DNA of 64,000 bases, from assembly GCA_023436145.1 (NCBI GenBank), contig JAEZKP010000025.1:62001-126000 (forward strand), given 5' to 3'. Positions 45,916 through 54,962 of this stretch are shown here, in pieces. The notes beneath the pieces were generated by a model. The model worked only from the letters and a program-made list of their open reading frames with translations, was not told where the DNA came from and made no database searches. Positions within the stretch are counted from its first letter, which is position 1. Every line of letters starts with the position of its first letter. The stretch is from Fibrobacterota bacterium. GTDB lineage: Bacteria > Fibrobacterota > Chitinivibrionia > Chitinivibrionales > Chitinispirillaceae. The position numbers were made by a program, and so were the translations under genes.

Positions 45916-46334
45916 TCAAAACCTCCTCATAATTTTGGTATTCCATCAAAAAATAAATACTTACTGATTTTTATCTAATAAAATTAACACACTTCCTCAT
46001 GGAAGACAACTATTAATTAAAAAAAATATTAAAAACAAGGGTGAATTACACATTAACACATATCGCTTATTATACCCAAAAGACAAAAAAATAAAAAAGA
46101 TTTTTTCAAAAATCTCTGTCCCTGGAAATTAATGCAATAATTTTTAATTTTTTAGAACAATTGGGGAAAAAATTTAAACCAACAAGTTATGAAAGTCAAA
46201 GATGAAAAATGAAAACCATGAGTTTTTATTTATTTCTCCTTATATTGGCTTTTATAATTCACACACATGATACTCATCTATTTTACCAGTGAAATATCTG
46301 GTTCATAAGAAAATTGATATGTAAGGGAGGCAGC
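45916..46334. other. AT-rich divergent intergenic stretch
   Basis: About 420 very AT-rich bases lie between the divergent lipoprotein and metallopeptidase genes, with many A runs at 46010-46160. No gene or hairpin is visible. GGGAGG at 46325-46330 is the ribosome site of the next gene. Confidence 0.5.
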
Positions 46335-48467
46335 ATGATGTTTCGCGCTGGCAGTTTTCTTACTATTCTCACCTTTTCAATTTCTGCAGAACTCTGGCAA
46401 ATAAAACAGCCTCCAATAAACAATTTCAGTAAACATTATCAATCTGATCACCTGGTCTTATGGTATTCAGATATTTCTCCGATAAACGATTCAATTGCCG
46501 GCGCAGTTCTTGAAGAGATGGAGAAAATATTCGAATTTATAATTTATAAAGAAGGGTTTGGCAAATCATATTTGTTTTCAGCAGGACGCTATAAGATCAA
46601 CTGTTACCTGTCAGAAGATCATAAGTTATGCGAAAGTTCAGACACGCAGGGATATCCTGTAATATTGCTTAATAATAATTCACTGACAGATAAAAAACTT
46701 CTGGCACATGAATTCTGCCATGCCATTCAGGCATTATACAGCAACCTTAAAAATAATCCCTATGCTCAATGGTTTAAGGAAGCCCATGCAATCTGGATGA
46801 CTAATCAGATGTATCCGGATATTACCAGTTATTCTGAATCTTACGCTGAAATAGCCTACCTATATTTCGGAAATCCACGTCATTGTACATGGCAGTTTCT
46901 GGACTTTCTCGAAGAGGTGAACGGAACCGGATTTATTAACACTATATGGAATAAAATGGACAGTATTGATGATAAGAAACCGGTGCATAGGGATGTGTTT
47001 TCAACTATAATGCAATCCTCAGGCATGAACCAGCTTCAGTTTGGAGATCTGTTTACAGAATACGCAATTAAGAGATCTTTCTTTAAATCTGCCGAAGGAC
47101 AATCAAAAAAAAGTGAAACTGACAATGAAAAGTTGCAGGCTGTCCGTTATACCATGTTGCAATCAATAGACAGCTCGAAATGTCTCTATGCTGTTCCTTT
47201 TTTAGCAGCTCCTCAGCCTTACGGGTATAACATTGTCAGACTCTTACCAGAGAAAAATTCTGCTACCTTTACAGACAGCATAGCCATCAGTTTTCGTGGT
47301 ATATTTCAGAATGAGAGTTACAGTAAGAAAAATGATGGAAAACATCCCCTCGAGCCACATGAATACTCACAACCCGGATCTGACTGGAGATATGCTTTGG
47401 TGGTGGCAAATCATAACTCTATCCGCTACAGTCATATAAAACGAGCATCAGATGGCAATCCAGATTGCACTATACATCTGCAACAAGGCGATGATCAGGT
47501 TTACCTTGTTGTTGCAGCAACCCCTGTCAATGGTTCCAGAATATTTAAAGATCAGATCTATTATTCAATATATCGCTATCCCTGGATGGTTCAGATTAGA
47601 GGTGCTATTCCTGATATTTACCAGAATCTCATCTGTATCGATGGAACAATTCATAGAAATGGAGGTGGATTTGTAGCATCCACTGCTTCCGTTGAACAAA
47701 GTGTTTATATCGGTTCTCATGCCCGGGTGCTGGGTAAAGCCATTATCAGGGGAAATGTCAGGATTGAGGACCATGCCATTGTACAAGGAAATGCAGTAAT
47801 TCGGGATAATGCGGTTATTTCCGGACATGCGGTAGTGGATGGAGGGCTTGTTTATGATTCAGCTCGAATCTCTCAGTATGCAAAGATTTGGGCTGCCGAG
47901 ATTTATGGAAACGCACAAGTAAATGGAATGGCTGTCGTTGACCATGATTCAGCCAGAATATATGGTAATGCCAGGATTGGTGGTACTGTCTGCATAAATG
48001 GTCCGGCAGATATCTGCGGGGATGCACAATTGTCAGGTGATGGGATTTTTAAATCTGTTTCTGTCTCCAGTGGAGTTTATTACAGTTTATCCGATTTTTA
48101 CACTTTTGCCAGCAAACAGGCGGAATTTAGCCGTGTTGAACCAGAAGCTGAAATCACTGCACCAGCTCTATATCAATGGTATGACCATGCTCTATCCGAC
48201 TCTAAAGAAAAACTTACCGGCAATAAAGATCTGCAGATTAAAGCATTTGTAAGTAACGGTACGGTTACAGTTTCCGTCAACGGGGTAAGTTGCGATACTG
48301 TATCGCTGGAACTGACAGATATCAGTGGACGGGTTCTGTTTAACAGTACAATCAATGGAAATTCTACTTTTTCAATTCCGGCAAGAGTGTCACAGAAAGT
48401 AGTTTTATGGAAAATCTCCAACTGTGAAAAAAGAAAAAATGGTATTGTAATGGCAGACCGTTACTGA
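46335..48467 (+). CDS. Secreted metallopeptidase-like protein with hexapeptide beta-helix and sorting domain (DUF6055-like)
   Basis: I choose ATG 46335, four bases after AAGGGAGG; an in-frame ATG at 46314 precedes the ribosome site. The 710-residue protein has a short signal peptide (FLTILTFSISA). Residues 30-330 resemble DUF6055-type proteins, with a zinc motif HEFCH (His125, Glu126, His129) and a downstream WFKEAHAIWM (Glu149). Residues 455-570 form a left-handed beta-helix of hexapeptide repeats (ARVLGKAIIRGNVRIEDHAI, IYGNARIGGTVCINGPADIC). The last 75 residues are a sorting domain (LELTDISGRVLFNS). Protease activity is inferred from the motif only. The helix may be an adhesive or spacing module at the surface. 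Confidence 0.75.
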   Translation: MMFRAGSFLTILTFSISAELWQIKQPPINNFSKHYQSDHLVLWYSDISPINDSIAGAVLEEMEKIFEFIIYKEGFGKSYLFSAGRYKINCYLSEDHKLCESSDTQGYPVILLNNNSLTDKKLLAHEFCHAIQALYSNLKNNPYAQWFKEAHAIWMTNQMYPDITSYSESYAEIAYLYFGNPRHCTWQFLDFLEEVNGTGFINTIWNKMDSIDDKKPVHRDVFSTIMQSSGMNQLQFGDLFTEYAIKRSFFKSAEGQSKKSETDNEKLQAVRYTMLQSIDSSKCLYAVPFLAAPQPYGYNIVRLLPEKNSATFTDSIAISFRGIFQNESYSKKNDGKHPLEPHEYSQPGSDWRYALVVANHNSIRYSHIKRASDGNPDCTIHLQQGDDQVYLVVAATPVNGSRIFKDQIYYSIYRYPWMVQIRGAIPDIYQNLICIDGTIHRNGGGFVASTASVEQSVYIGSHARVLGKAIIRGNVRIEDHAIVQGNAVIRDNAVISGHAVVDGGLVYDSARISQYAKIWAAEIYGNAQVNGMAVVDHDSARIYGNARIGGTVCINGPADICGDAQLSGDGIFKSVSVSSGVYYSLSDFYTFASKQAEFSRVEPEAEITAPALYQWYDHALSDSKEKLTGNKDLQIKAFVSNGTVTVSVNGVSCDTVSLELTDISGRVLFNSTINGNSTFSIPARVSQKVVLWKISNCEKRKNGIVMADRY

Positions 48468-48488
48468 AAGAGAGAAAAAAATCGCAAT

Positions 48489-49052
48489 ATGATTAAAACT
48501 TTGGATCAGATGACTGCTGAAGAACTGGGAAAAATTTTCCCGATTATCCTTTCTAGTCATAAGGAAAAATGGAGTGAGCTTTTTAATAAAGAGAAAGAGT
48601 CGATTTGTCTGCATATTGGCAAACAATCTGTGACAAGAATTGAGCATATCGGAAGTACTGCTGTCCCGGATATCATCTGCAAACCGACAATAGATATTCT
48701 GCTGGAAGTTAAAAAAAACACTGACAGCCAGTCTGTTATCAATAATTTGAAATCTATTGGATATCATTATATTTCCAAACCGGAGAATCCTCCCCCTCAT
48801 ATGATGTTTGTAAAAGGATATACTATAGAGGGGTTTAAAGGACAGTCATACCATGTACATGTCAGATATCCAGGTGACTGGGATGAGCTGTATTTCAGAG
48901 ATTACCTCAAAAATAATGCAGTTGTCAGAAAACAATACGGGGAATTAAAAACTAAGCTGGCTGTAAAATTCAGAAACGACAGGGACGGTTATACTGATGC
49001 CAAATCCGAATTTATAAAAAAGATAACCGGTCTTGCCAGACAAATGAAATAA
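48489..49052 (+). CDS. GrpB-family protein (UPF0157, nucleotidyltransferase-like)
   Basis: The 187-residue protein shows the GrpB block RIEHIGSTAVPDIICKPTID (positions 50-70), in which G-S-T and D-I-L match the nucleotidyltransferase fold, and YHVHVRYPGDWDELYFRDYL further on. The family is widespread and poorly characterised; in some bacteria it is fused to dephospho-CoA kinase. It begins 21 bases after the metallopeptidase stop, but the two have no evident shared function. Confidence 0.88.
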   Translation: MIKTLDQMTAEELGKIFPIILSSHKEKWSELFNKEKESICLHIGKQSVTRIEHIGSTAVPDIICKPTIDILLEVKKNTDSQSVINNLKSIGYHYISKPENPPPHMMFVKGYTIEGFKGQSYHVHVRYPGDWDELYFRDYLKNNAVVRKQYGELKTKLAVKFRNDRDGYTDAKSEFIKKITGLARQMK

Positions 49053-49060
49053 ACTGATAG

Positions 49061-50263
49061 TCAGTAATATCCCTGCTTTTCACAATCAGAATAATCATTA
49101 AGATACCTGAAGTAGTATATCCATTTCATAGGACTTTGCTTATCAAACATAAAACGGTAATAGTCATTTCCGTGTCTGAATTCAAAAATATCCTTTTTCT
49201 GAATAACATAATCAGCTATTTCATTGACAGGCCATCTGCGGGTGCCTGATGTCGTATCGAAGCAGAGTTCTTCCATGGTAAGTCGAATCGTTCCTTTGCT
49301 ATTATCCTCAAACTCATGTCCTCTGTTTTCGGTTTGCATCATGACATTATTGTTTCTGGTAAGCTCACCACTTCTCTGAGAGAGAATTTGCAGGATCTTT
49401 TCTCTGTGCATATCGGACCAGTCTTTGAGATCACTCAGGCAATTAAAGGAGGGGTTATGAGCAGTAAGCCGGCAATGTGCATCGATATCCCAGGAACCAT
49501 TGCAGGATGAACAGCTGATGGTGTTATTACTTGTAGTTAATGTATCTTCTGCTCCGCAATGCATACATATCCATACAAAGCGCTCAAGTCCCTCGGCCAG
49601 CTTTACACCGGTGAACGGGTATGCTGTGTTTTGAGGATCTTTAATATCATTCTGGTAAATGTAGTTTTTAATGGCTTCAAAGAGTTCTTCAGAACTGAGT
49701 TTCCTGATTTCATCTTTTTGAAGGGTCTTGAAATGAAGCAGTATTCTACCTTTGCGTAACGTGTCAGCCCACCAGGGTTTTGTGAGAAAATTACCCTGAA
49801 GTCTTACCATAACCAGAGGACAGCTTACTTTTTTGATGATTTTTTCGATTCCTTTGTAAAGCAATTGAGTTTCCCCATCCCAGGTTGTCTGACCTTCAGG
49901 AAAAATGCATACCACTCTTTTGTCCAGAAGATAGCTCATGGTGGTTTTCATGGCTTTAAAATCAGAGGCCCCCTTCTTTTTAGGAATAGCATCAATACTT
50001 CTTAAGTACCACGATGATAGACTTTTTCCCCGGAAACCATCATCGTTGACCATATAGCAAAAGGGGTGTCGGGAGTAACCTCCAATCATCCAGGGATCAA
50101 AAAAAGTTCCGTGATTGGCTATTACCATAAAAGGCGGTTTGGGGAATTTTTGCTTACCGTTAGCTATGGAAAAACGGTAATGATATTTTACGTAAGTTTT
50201 TACAAAAGGACGGGAGAAAAGGTTCCAGATTATCCATAAAAAAACAGAATGGAAAAACTTCAT
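49061..50263 (-). CDS. PlsC-like 1-acylglycerol-3-phosphate acyltransferase with C-terminal zinc ribbon
   Basis: The 400-residue protein has the acyltransferase motifs: NHGTFFDPW (His51, Asp56) and FPEGQTTWDG (121-130), with MVRLQGNFLTKPWW as a further block. The family acylates lysophosphatidate or related glycerolipids at the inner membrane. Residues 233-254 add a zinc ribbon (CMHCGAED and CSSCNGSW), and the final 130 residues form another soluble domain (RLTMEELCFDTTSGTRRWPV). These additions make it about 150 residues longer than PlsC. It converges on the GrpB gene, 9 bases apart. Confidence 0.82.
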   Translation of the reverse strand: MKFFHSVFLWIIWNLFSRPFVKTYVKYHYRFSIANGKQKFPKPPFMVIANHGTFFDPWMIGGYSRHPFCYMVNDDGFRGKSLSSWYLRSIDAIPKKKGASDFKAMKTTMSYLLDKRVVCIFPEGQTTWDGETQLLYKGIEKIIKKVSCPLVMVRLQGNFLTKPWWADTLRKGRILLHFKTLQKDEIRKLSSEELFEAIKNYIYQNDIKDPQNTAYPFTGVKLAEGLERFVWICMHCGAEDTLTTSNNTISCSSCNGSWDIDAHCRLTAHNPSFNCLSDLKDWSDMHREKILQILSQRSGELTRNNNVMMQTENRGHEFEDNSKGTIRLTMEELCFDTTSGTRRWPVNEIADYVIQKKDIFEFRHGNDYYRFMFDKQSPMKWIYYFRYLNDYSDCEKQGYY

Positions 50264-50623
50264 AGAAAAAACGATCCTTTCGAAAATAAAAAACTGATTT
50301 CACTCATCATATAAATGGTAAATTTCTGACCGCTATAGTATAATTGGATGTATATTTTTATTGAGTATCTAAATATAGTTTACATGTTTCCTGCTTTTAA
50401 GAGAACTGCATGGTTGGAAAGATGTAGAATTCAAGGTGTAAAAAAACCGGTGTTTTAACATCATTCATAATTTTTTTCAGATTAAAAGTGATCAGATAGG
50501 ACGATAAAATACCACTTGCCAGGTCCTTAGATCAATCAATACGGATAAAAATTGTTAACAGGGTGAGTTATTTTCTCCTGGGCTTTTTGGCAGTTTAATT
50601 GAGAACTGAAAAGAGGGATAGGT
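50264..50623. other. Divergent intergenic stretch, nothing recognised
   Basis: The 360 bases between the divergent acyltransferase and cyclic-nucleotide-binding genes must hold both promoters. No hairpin or small gene is visible. AGAGGGATAGGT at 50612-50623 gives the right-hand ribosome site. Confidence 0.5.
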
Positions 50624-51142
50624 ATGCAGAATCGGGCATTTTCTATAGATGAGATTCTACCGATTATTAAGAGTGTAACTATTTTCTCCGGATTAAGTGA
50701 TTCTCAAGTCAGAAGAATATTTGAAAACTGCTCGCTTCTGGAGGCGAGGGTCGGTGAAATAATTCTTCAGGAAGCTACGCCGGCAACAGAGATTTTTATC
50801 ATTCTTAATGGTAAGGTAACCATAGTTTTGGGGCTTAACGATGATGATCCTATAGTGTTAACTGAGTTTGGTCCAGGCAATTGCATCGGAGAAGCCTCGG
50901 TAATTGGAATTCAGGATCATAGTGCCTCAGCGGTTGTAACAGAAAATGCTACATTACTTGTTTTAAGCAGGCAGGTTCTGATGAAAATATTTGACACAGA
51001 TAAATCGCTTTTTTCACTGCTTATTCTCAATATTGCCCGGGAAATCGCCCGCAGACTTCATCACACCGATGAGATACTGCTTCATTATGGAAAAAAAGAC
51101 AAATCTATTTATCCAACTTACGATCCTAAACTGCCCAAGTAA
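50624..51142 (+). CDS. Cyclic-nucleotide-binding-domain protein
   Basis: The 172-residue protein is one CRP-type sensor domain: VTIFSGLSDSQVRRIFENCS, ATEIFIILNGKVTIVLG, and FGPGNCIGEASVIGIQDHSA, which covers the phosphate-binding cassette. The cassette has no Arg after GEAS, so cyclic-nucleotide binding is uncertain. No helix-turn-helix follows, so it is a stand-alone sensor or scaffold rather than a regulator of the CRP type. Its last 17 bases overlap the convergent amidohydrolase gene. Confidence 0.85.
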   Translation: MQNRAFSIDEILPIIKSVTIFSGLSDSQVRRIFENCSLLEARVGEIILQEATPATEIFIILNGKVTIVLGLNDDDPIVLTEFGPGNCIGEASVIGIQDHSASAVVTENATLLVLSRQVLMKIFDTDKSLFSLLILNIAREIARRLHHTDEILLHYGKKDKSIYPTYDPKLPK

Positions 51143-51926
51143 GCAGCCTTTTGGCATTCTCTGAAAAAATCCACTTCTTTTCTGAGTAACTTAAATCTGT
51201 TCTATCAAGCCATAAAATCACCTTTAGCTGATCAAACCAGGGCGAATCAGTTCCAAACAGAATATTTTCAGCACCATGTTTTCTGACTATTCTCATAAAC
51301 TGCTCTACAGATATAAAATCTGATATAGCTGAAGTATCCAGAAAAAGCGGTAATCCGCAAAGGTGCTCCTCGACTTCATTCCACAGTTTCCAACCTCCCA
51401 GATGAGCTGCTACAATTTTTAAATCAGGGAAATTTTTATGGACAGTCTTCAGAGATGATGGCAGCGCATGATCGCATGTAAATGGGCCAGGATCTTTCCC
51501 TGCATGAAAAACTACGATCATGCCTGCTGCGGAGAGTTGCTCATATACAGGAAACATTGCACTGTCATCCACATGGAAATTCTGATATTCCGGGTGAAAC
51601 TTGATTCCGGGGATATTGTTTTCTTTTAGAAAAGCGATCTCCTGCTCAACATTGGCAGTAAGAGGGTGAAGAGCACCAAAAGCAGTTATCTGATCACATC
51701 TGAGCTGCAGACAGTCCTGATTAATTACAGGTACCTGTGAGGACTTTGTGGCTACAGGTAAAACTACTGAATTTATAACACCGCTGCGCTGCATTGACTC
51801 AAGCAATCCTCTTCTTGTTCCATCAGTGTGGTTTTCAGACTCAGGTGAGTTTGCAAGTAGTGAGGCAATCGCTCTTGCTGCAAGCTCCGGTGGAAATGTG
51901 TGTGTATGGAAATCTATTATGTCCAT
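51126..51926 (-). CDS. Amidohydrolase (amidohydrolase-2/TIM-barrel metal hydrolase)
   Basis: I start at ATG 51926 (MDIIDFHTHTFP, ACAGGA upstream); a longer frame would run 51 residues into the DUF4954 gene. The 266-residue protein has the metal motif DFHTH (His7, His9), GIKFHPEYQNFH, VFHAGKDPGPF, VAAHLGGW and LFGTDSPWF with the catalytic-type Asp. It belongs to the amidohydrolase-2 superfamily, which includes decarboxylases and hydrolases; the substrate is unknown. It is the last gene of a five-gene minus-strand run, 22 bases after the DUF4954 gene. Confidence 0.85.
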   Translation of the reverse strand: MDIIDFHTHTFPPELAARAIASLLANSPESENHTDGTRRGLLESMQRSGVINSVVLPVATKSSQVPVINQDCLQLRCDQITAFGALHPLTANVEQEIAFLKENNIPGIKFHPEYQNFHVDDSAMFPVYEQLSAAGMIVVFHAGKDPGPFTCDHALPSSLKTVHKNFPDLKIVAAHLGGWKLWNEVEEHLCGLPLFLDTSAISDFISVEQFMRIVRKHGAENILFGTDSPWFDQLKVILWLDRTDLSYSEKKWIFSENAKRLLTWAV

Positions 51927-51948
51927 TGTAATCCTGTCTTCAATTTCC

Positions 51949-54078
51949 TCATTCACTGTATTCACTGATTCTTTTTTCGATTTGCTGGACCAGTTTAAGT
52001 GTTTCCTGTTCAATGTCTTCGATAGTGCTGTCTTCATCAATACTGCCAAGCACAGATTGCAGCTCCTCTGCACTTTCATATACCATTGTTCTGAAATGAG
52101 CAGTATAATCTTTCTGGCGTACTGTTCTGGATTGTTCGGCTATCCATTTACTTATATCTGCACCTCTTTTAAGCAGAGTTATTAATTGTGTCTGGAAAGG
52201 TTTATCTGAACTTATAAAACTGCGAAGTAAAGAAGCGGCATGATGAAATTTAAGAGTTTCATAGTTATTTTGATAACAGTTATAGAGTTGATGGATATCC
52301 TGCCATGATTTTATCTCATTTGTATTTTTTATTCTGTTAATAATCGTCTCAAAATCCTTCCTGCGCAAGATCTGGCCTCCGCAGTTGATCCAGTTTTTCT
52401 CCCGTGTCCTGGTCATAAGTTCAGCAATATTCAGCTTGCCGGATTCAGGGTAATTGATCAGTGTGTTTACTGTATACCAGCAGATTATATCCTGGTATAC
52501 TTTCCAGGCTTGTGCTGGTTTTACAATGTAGACAGGACGTTTACCATTTTGGAAAGTGGTATCAGACAGTTCAATGTGGTCTGGCGAGTATGCACCGCTC
52601 TGAAACAGTTCCTTTCCTTTCTTTTCACAATCCATGATTGAAACCGGTGTCTTTTTATTTTCTTCAAACCATTTTTTTCCGGCAATCTCTTTCAGCATAG
52701 TCATGGCTGTGAAAATCTCCTCGATGGTATCCGGGGCCAAAGGATCATGTTCAATAATCTGTTCCCTGTGGATACGTTTATCTCTTTTAGCGAACTTGTA
52801 GCGTGATCGCATTAGTGAATACATATTATGGGAAAACCAGTAAGCTGGTATTATCAGTAGTATGTTTTTAGCCGGATCATTTACAAGAAGACTGAATGGG
52901 AAAGGGATGTCAAGCTCTGCTGGATAATCGCCTTTGACACACAGCACATAGGATGCAAACCTGCTGTTGTGTTTGAAACTGGTGCACAGTCCAGGCCAGA
53001 ATCCTCTAGATGCCCATATTTCTCCATCATTCATCCTGGAATTATGATTGGAACCGATAGTTGCACCGGCAGCAATGTTGCTCTGCCCACCAATCAAGGC
53101 TGCAATAAGAAAAGAGTTATTATGGTGCTGTCCATGTGAGGGAAATATTAAACTGTGAGCAATCTCACAACAGGCTATTGCCGAATTATCACCTACAAAT
53201 GAATGGCTTATTCTGGAAACCTGAGTGACACTGACTCCGTTTCCGGTAACAACGGAATGTAATTGAGCTCCGGACAGAATCCGGTTACCTAAACCGATTA
53301 TGGAATCAACCAGAATCACACCGGTACCGATCGTTGATGATTCAAGATCGTCGCTGCGAATAGTGCAGTTATCAATTTTTTCCGCACCTTCTATAATCGC
53401 ATTGTTTTCAATCCTGGTGTTGACTATTGATTTAACATTTTTAATAACTGCTTCATGACCGATAATACCCTTGCAACCAGACTTCTCCAGAACACTCTGA
53501 TTGGTAATTTCCTTCAGTCTCTCCAGAAGCAGCTTGTCATGAGGATTTTTTATCCAGATATATGCATCTGAACAGGTCATTGAGTAAAATGGAAGTACTT
53601 TTCTTCCACCATTCTCATTTACCAGATGTATATAACGGTAATCGCCGGTCTGATCACCTGGCAGGATACTTCCATTTCCGAAACGCGCGGATTCATCACT
53701 TCTGATCTCACCTGTATTATGGATGATAACCTCACTGCCGATATCGCAATTTAAGCAGTAATGCAGCAGATTAATTGCAGAAAAATGACCTATCGAACAG
53801 TTAATAAAGGTACTGTCATACAAACCTACAGGCAAAGAAAACCCTTCATGTTCAACAAATCCTTCTTTGAGCGCACCAATATAGATTTCTCCAAAAAACC
53901 TGCATCGGTAAACAAACCCGGGGTTGAAATACTGGTGAACACGGATAAGATCCCATGACTGGGCACTGTTACCGTTTTTTAACAGTGTTTCACGCTCTGA
54001 GTCGCTTAAGGGGCGGTAAGCGGTCAGTTCAGAACAATTATCTGGTGCTGAGGAGTCACTGCTTTTGTTGTCACTCAT
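51949..54078 (-). CDS. DUF4954 family protein with left-handed beta-helix
   Basis: The start is probably ATG 54078, since GGAGA lies at proper distance; an ATG two codons earlier is possible. The 709-residue protein opens with the family block AYRPLSDSERETLLKNGNSA and HQYFNPGFVYRCRFFGEIYI. A left-handed beta-helix of acyltransferase/nucleotidyltransferase type follows (IENNAIIEGAEKIDNCTIRS, DSIIGLGNRILSGAQLHSVV), then IGSNHNSRMNDGEIWASRGF. The rest is mainly helical. The family is common in Bacteroidota and relatives and has no assigned activity; the helix resembles sugar-nucleotide pyrophosphorylase C-termini. Confidence 0.82.
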   Translation of the reverse strand: MSDNKSSDSSAPDNCSELTAYRPLSDSERETLLKNGNSAQSWDLIRVHQYFNPGFVYRCRFFGEIYIGALKEGFVEHEGFSLPVGLYDSTFINCSIGHFSAINLLHYCLNCDIGSEVIIHNTGEIRSDESARFGNGSILPGDQTGDYRYIHLVNENGGRKVLPFYSMTCSDAYIWIKNPHDKLLLERLKEITNQSVLEKSGCKGIIGHEAVIKNVKSIVNTRIENNAIIEGAEKIDNCTIRSDDLESSTIGTGVILVDSIIGLGNRILSGAQLHSVVTGNGVSVTQVSRISHSFVGDNSAIACCEIAHSLIFPSHGQHHNNSFLIAALIGGQSNIAAGATIGSNHNSRMNDGEIWASRGFWPGLCTSFKHNSRFASYVLCVKGDYPAELDIPFPFSLLVNDPAKNILLIIPAYWFSHNMYSLMRSRYKFAKRDKRIHREQIIEHDPLAPDTIEEIFTAMTMLKEIAGKKWFEENKKTPVSIMDCEKKGKELFQSGAYSPDHIELSDTTFQNGKRPVYIVKPAQAWKVYQDIICWYTVNTLINYPESGKLNIAELMTRTREKNWINCGGQILRRKDFETIINRIKNTNEIKSWQDIHQLYNCYQNNYETLKFHHAASLLRSFISSDKPFQTQLITLLKRGADISKWIAEQSRTVRQKDYTAHFRTMVYESAEELQSVLGSIDEDSTIEDIEQETLKLVQQIEKRISEYSE

Positions 54079-54165
54079 AATCATTCTCCATAAATGTGTG
54101 ATCTGTACACTTCAAGAATAAAGTTCTACGGTTAAATCGTTAAGTGCAGTACGGTGCTAAAAACA

Positions 54166-54957
54166 TCAGGTTTTAAAAGTACGCAAATGCATCTTTCTCA
54201 ACCTCCTGGCCAGAGCCCTCAGACATTTTCTTTCCCATTCACACCATTGTTTGTAATGGGTGTATTGACGCTCCATACTTTTAAATTCAGGACCGTGAAC
54301 AACTCTTCTTCCGTTCCGGATGTAGGGTGGGATTACTATGTGCAGCATTTCATGATACATGACTGCATCCAATGCAAAACGCGGAACATCCGGATGATTA
54401 TAAACACCGGCAATGGTGATAAGGTTCACTGCGTTGCCGTCTTTTGCTGTTCTGACTGTCTGATAAGAAGTGAGCGAACCGGGAGCCCCCCATCTAAGGG
54501 ATGCAGTTACACTGTTTTTAAAATATGATACATTGATATCATCAAAAATTTCACGCAAGTCAAAACGAATTCCCTTTGTCTGCTGATCCAGCCGGGTGGT
54601 ATCCAGAGTTGATCTGTAAAGTTCAGGTGACAAATTCCTGATATAAGTCTGAATCTTCTTTTCTAGTGAAACTCTCTGTGACTTTACAGCCGAATTTGAT
54701 CTTCTGGAGTATTGCGCAAGAATTGACCATTGGATAAGTGAATTTTTAATATCAGAGGGAGCAGACTGCAGATATTGGGGAATAGTCAGTGTCCGGTTAC
54801 CGCTGTTACGGTCAATATTTAAATACCAGCCTCTTTTAAGGCGTGTACTGAGTTTTACCGACAGGCCGCTTATCTTTTTTAAATCAATAACCTCTTCAAA
54901 TGAAGGATTGATAAAAAGAGGCAATGAGAGCTGCTGGCAAAGGGATTCTGTACTCAT
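54166..54957 (-). CDS. SprT-like zinc metalloprotease-domain protein
   Basis: The 263-residue protein carries the SprT-like core in its second half: INVSYFKNSVTASLRWGAPG, VYNHPDVPRFALDAVMYHEM, zinc motif HEMLH (His202, Glu203, His206) and the third His221 in VHGPEFKSMERQY. The N-terminal 130 residues are specific to this protein. In eukaryotes SPRTN cleaves DNA-protein crosslinks; the bacterial role is unclear. It lies 5 bases after nudC and 87 before the DUF4954 start. Confidence 0.85.
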   Translation of the reverse strand: MSTESLCQQLSLPLFINPSFEEVIDLKKISGLSVKLSTRLKRGWYLNIDRNSGNRTLTIPQYLQSAPSDIKNSLIQWSILAQYSRRSNSAVKSQRVSLEKKIQTYIRNLSPELYRSTLDTTRLDQQTKGIRFDLREIFDDINVSYFKNSVTASLRWGAPGSLTSYQTVRTAKDGNAVNLITIAGVYNHPDVPRFALDAVMYHEMLHIVIPPYIRNGRRVVHGPEFKSMERQYTHYKQWCEWERKCLRALARRLRKMHLRTFKT

Positions 54958-54962
54958 ATTAA

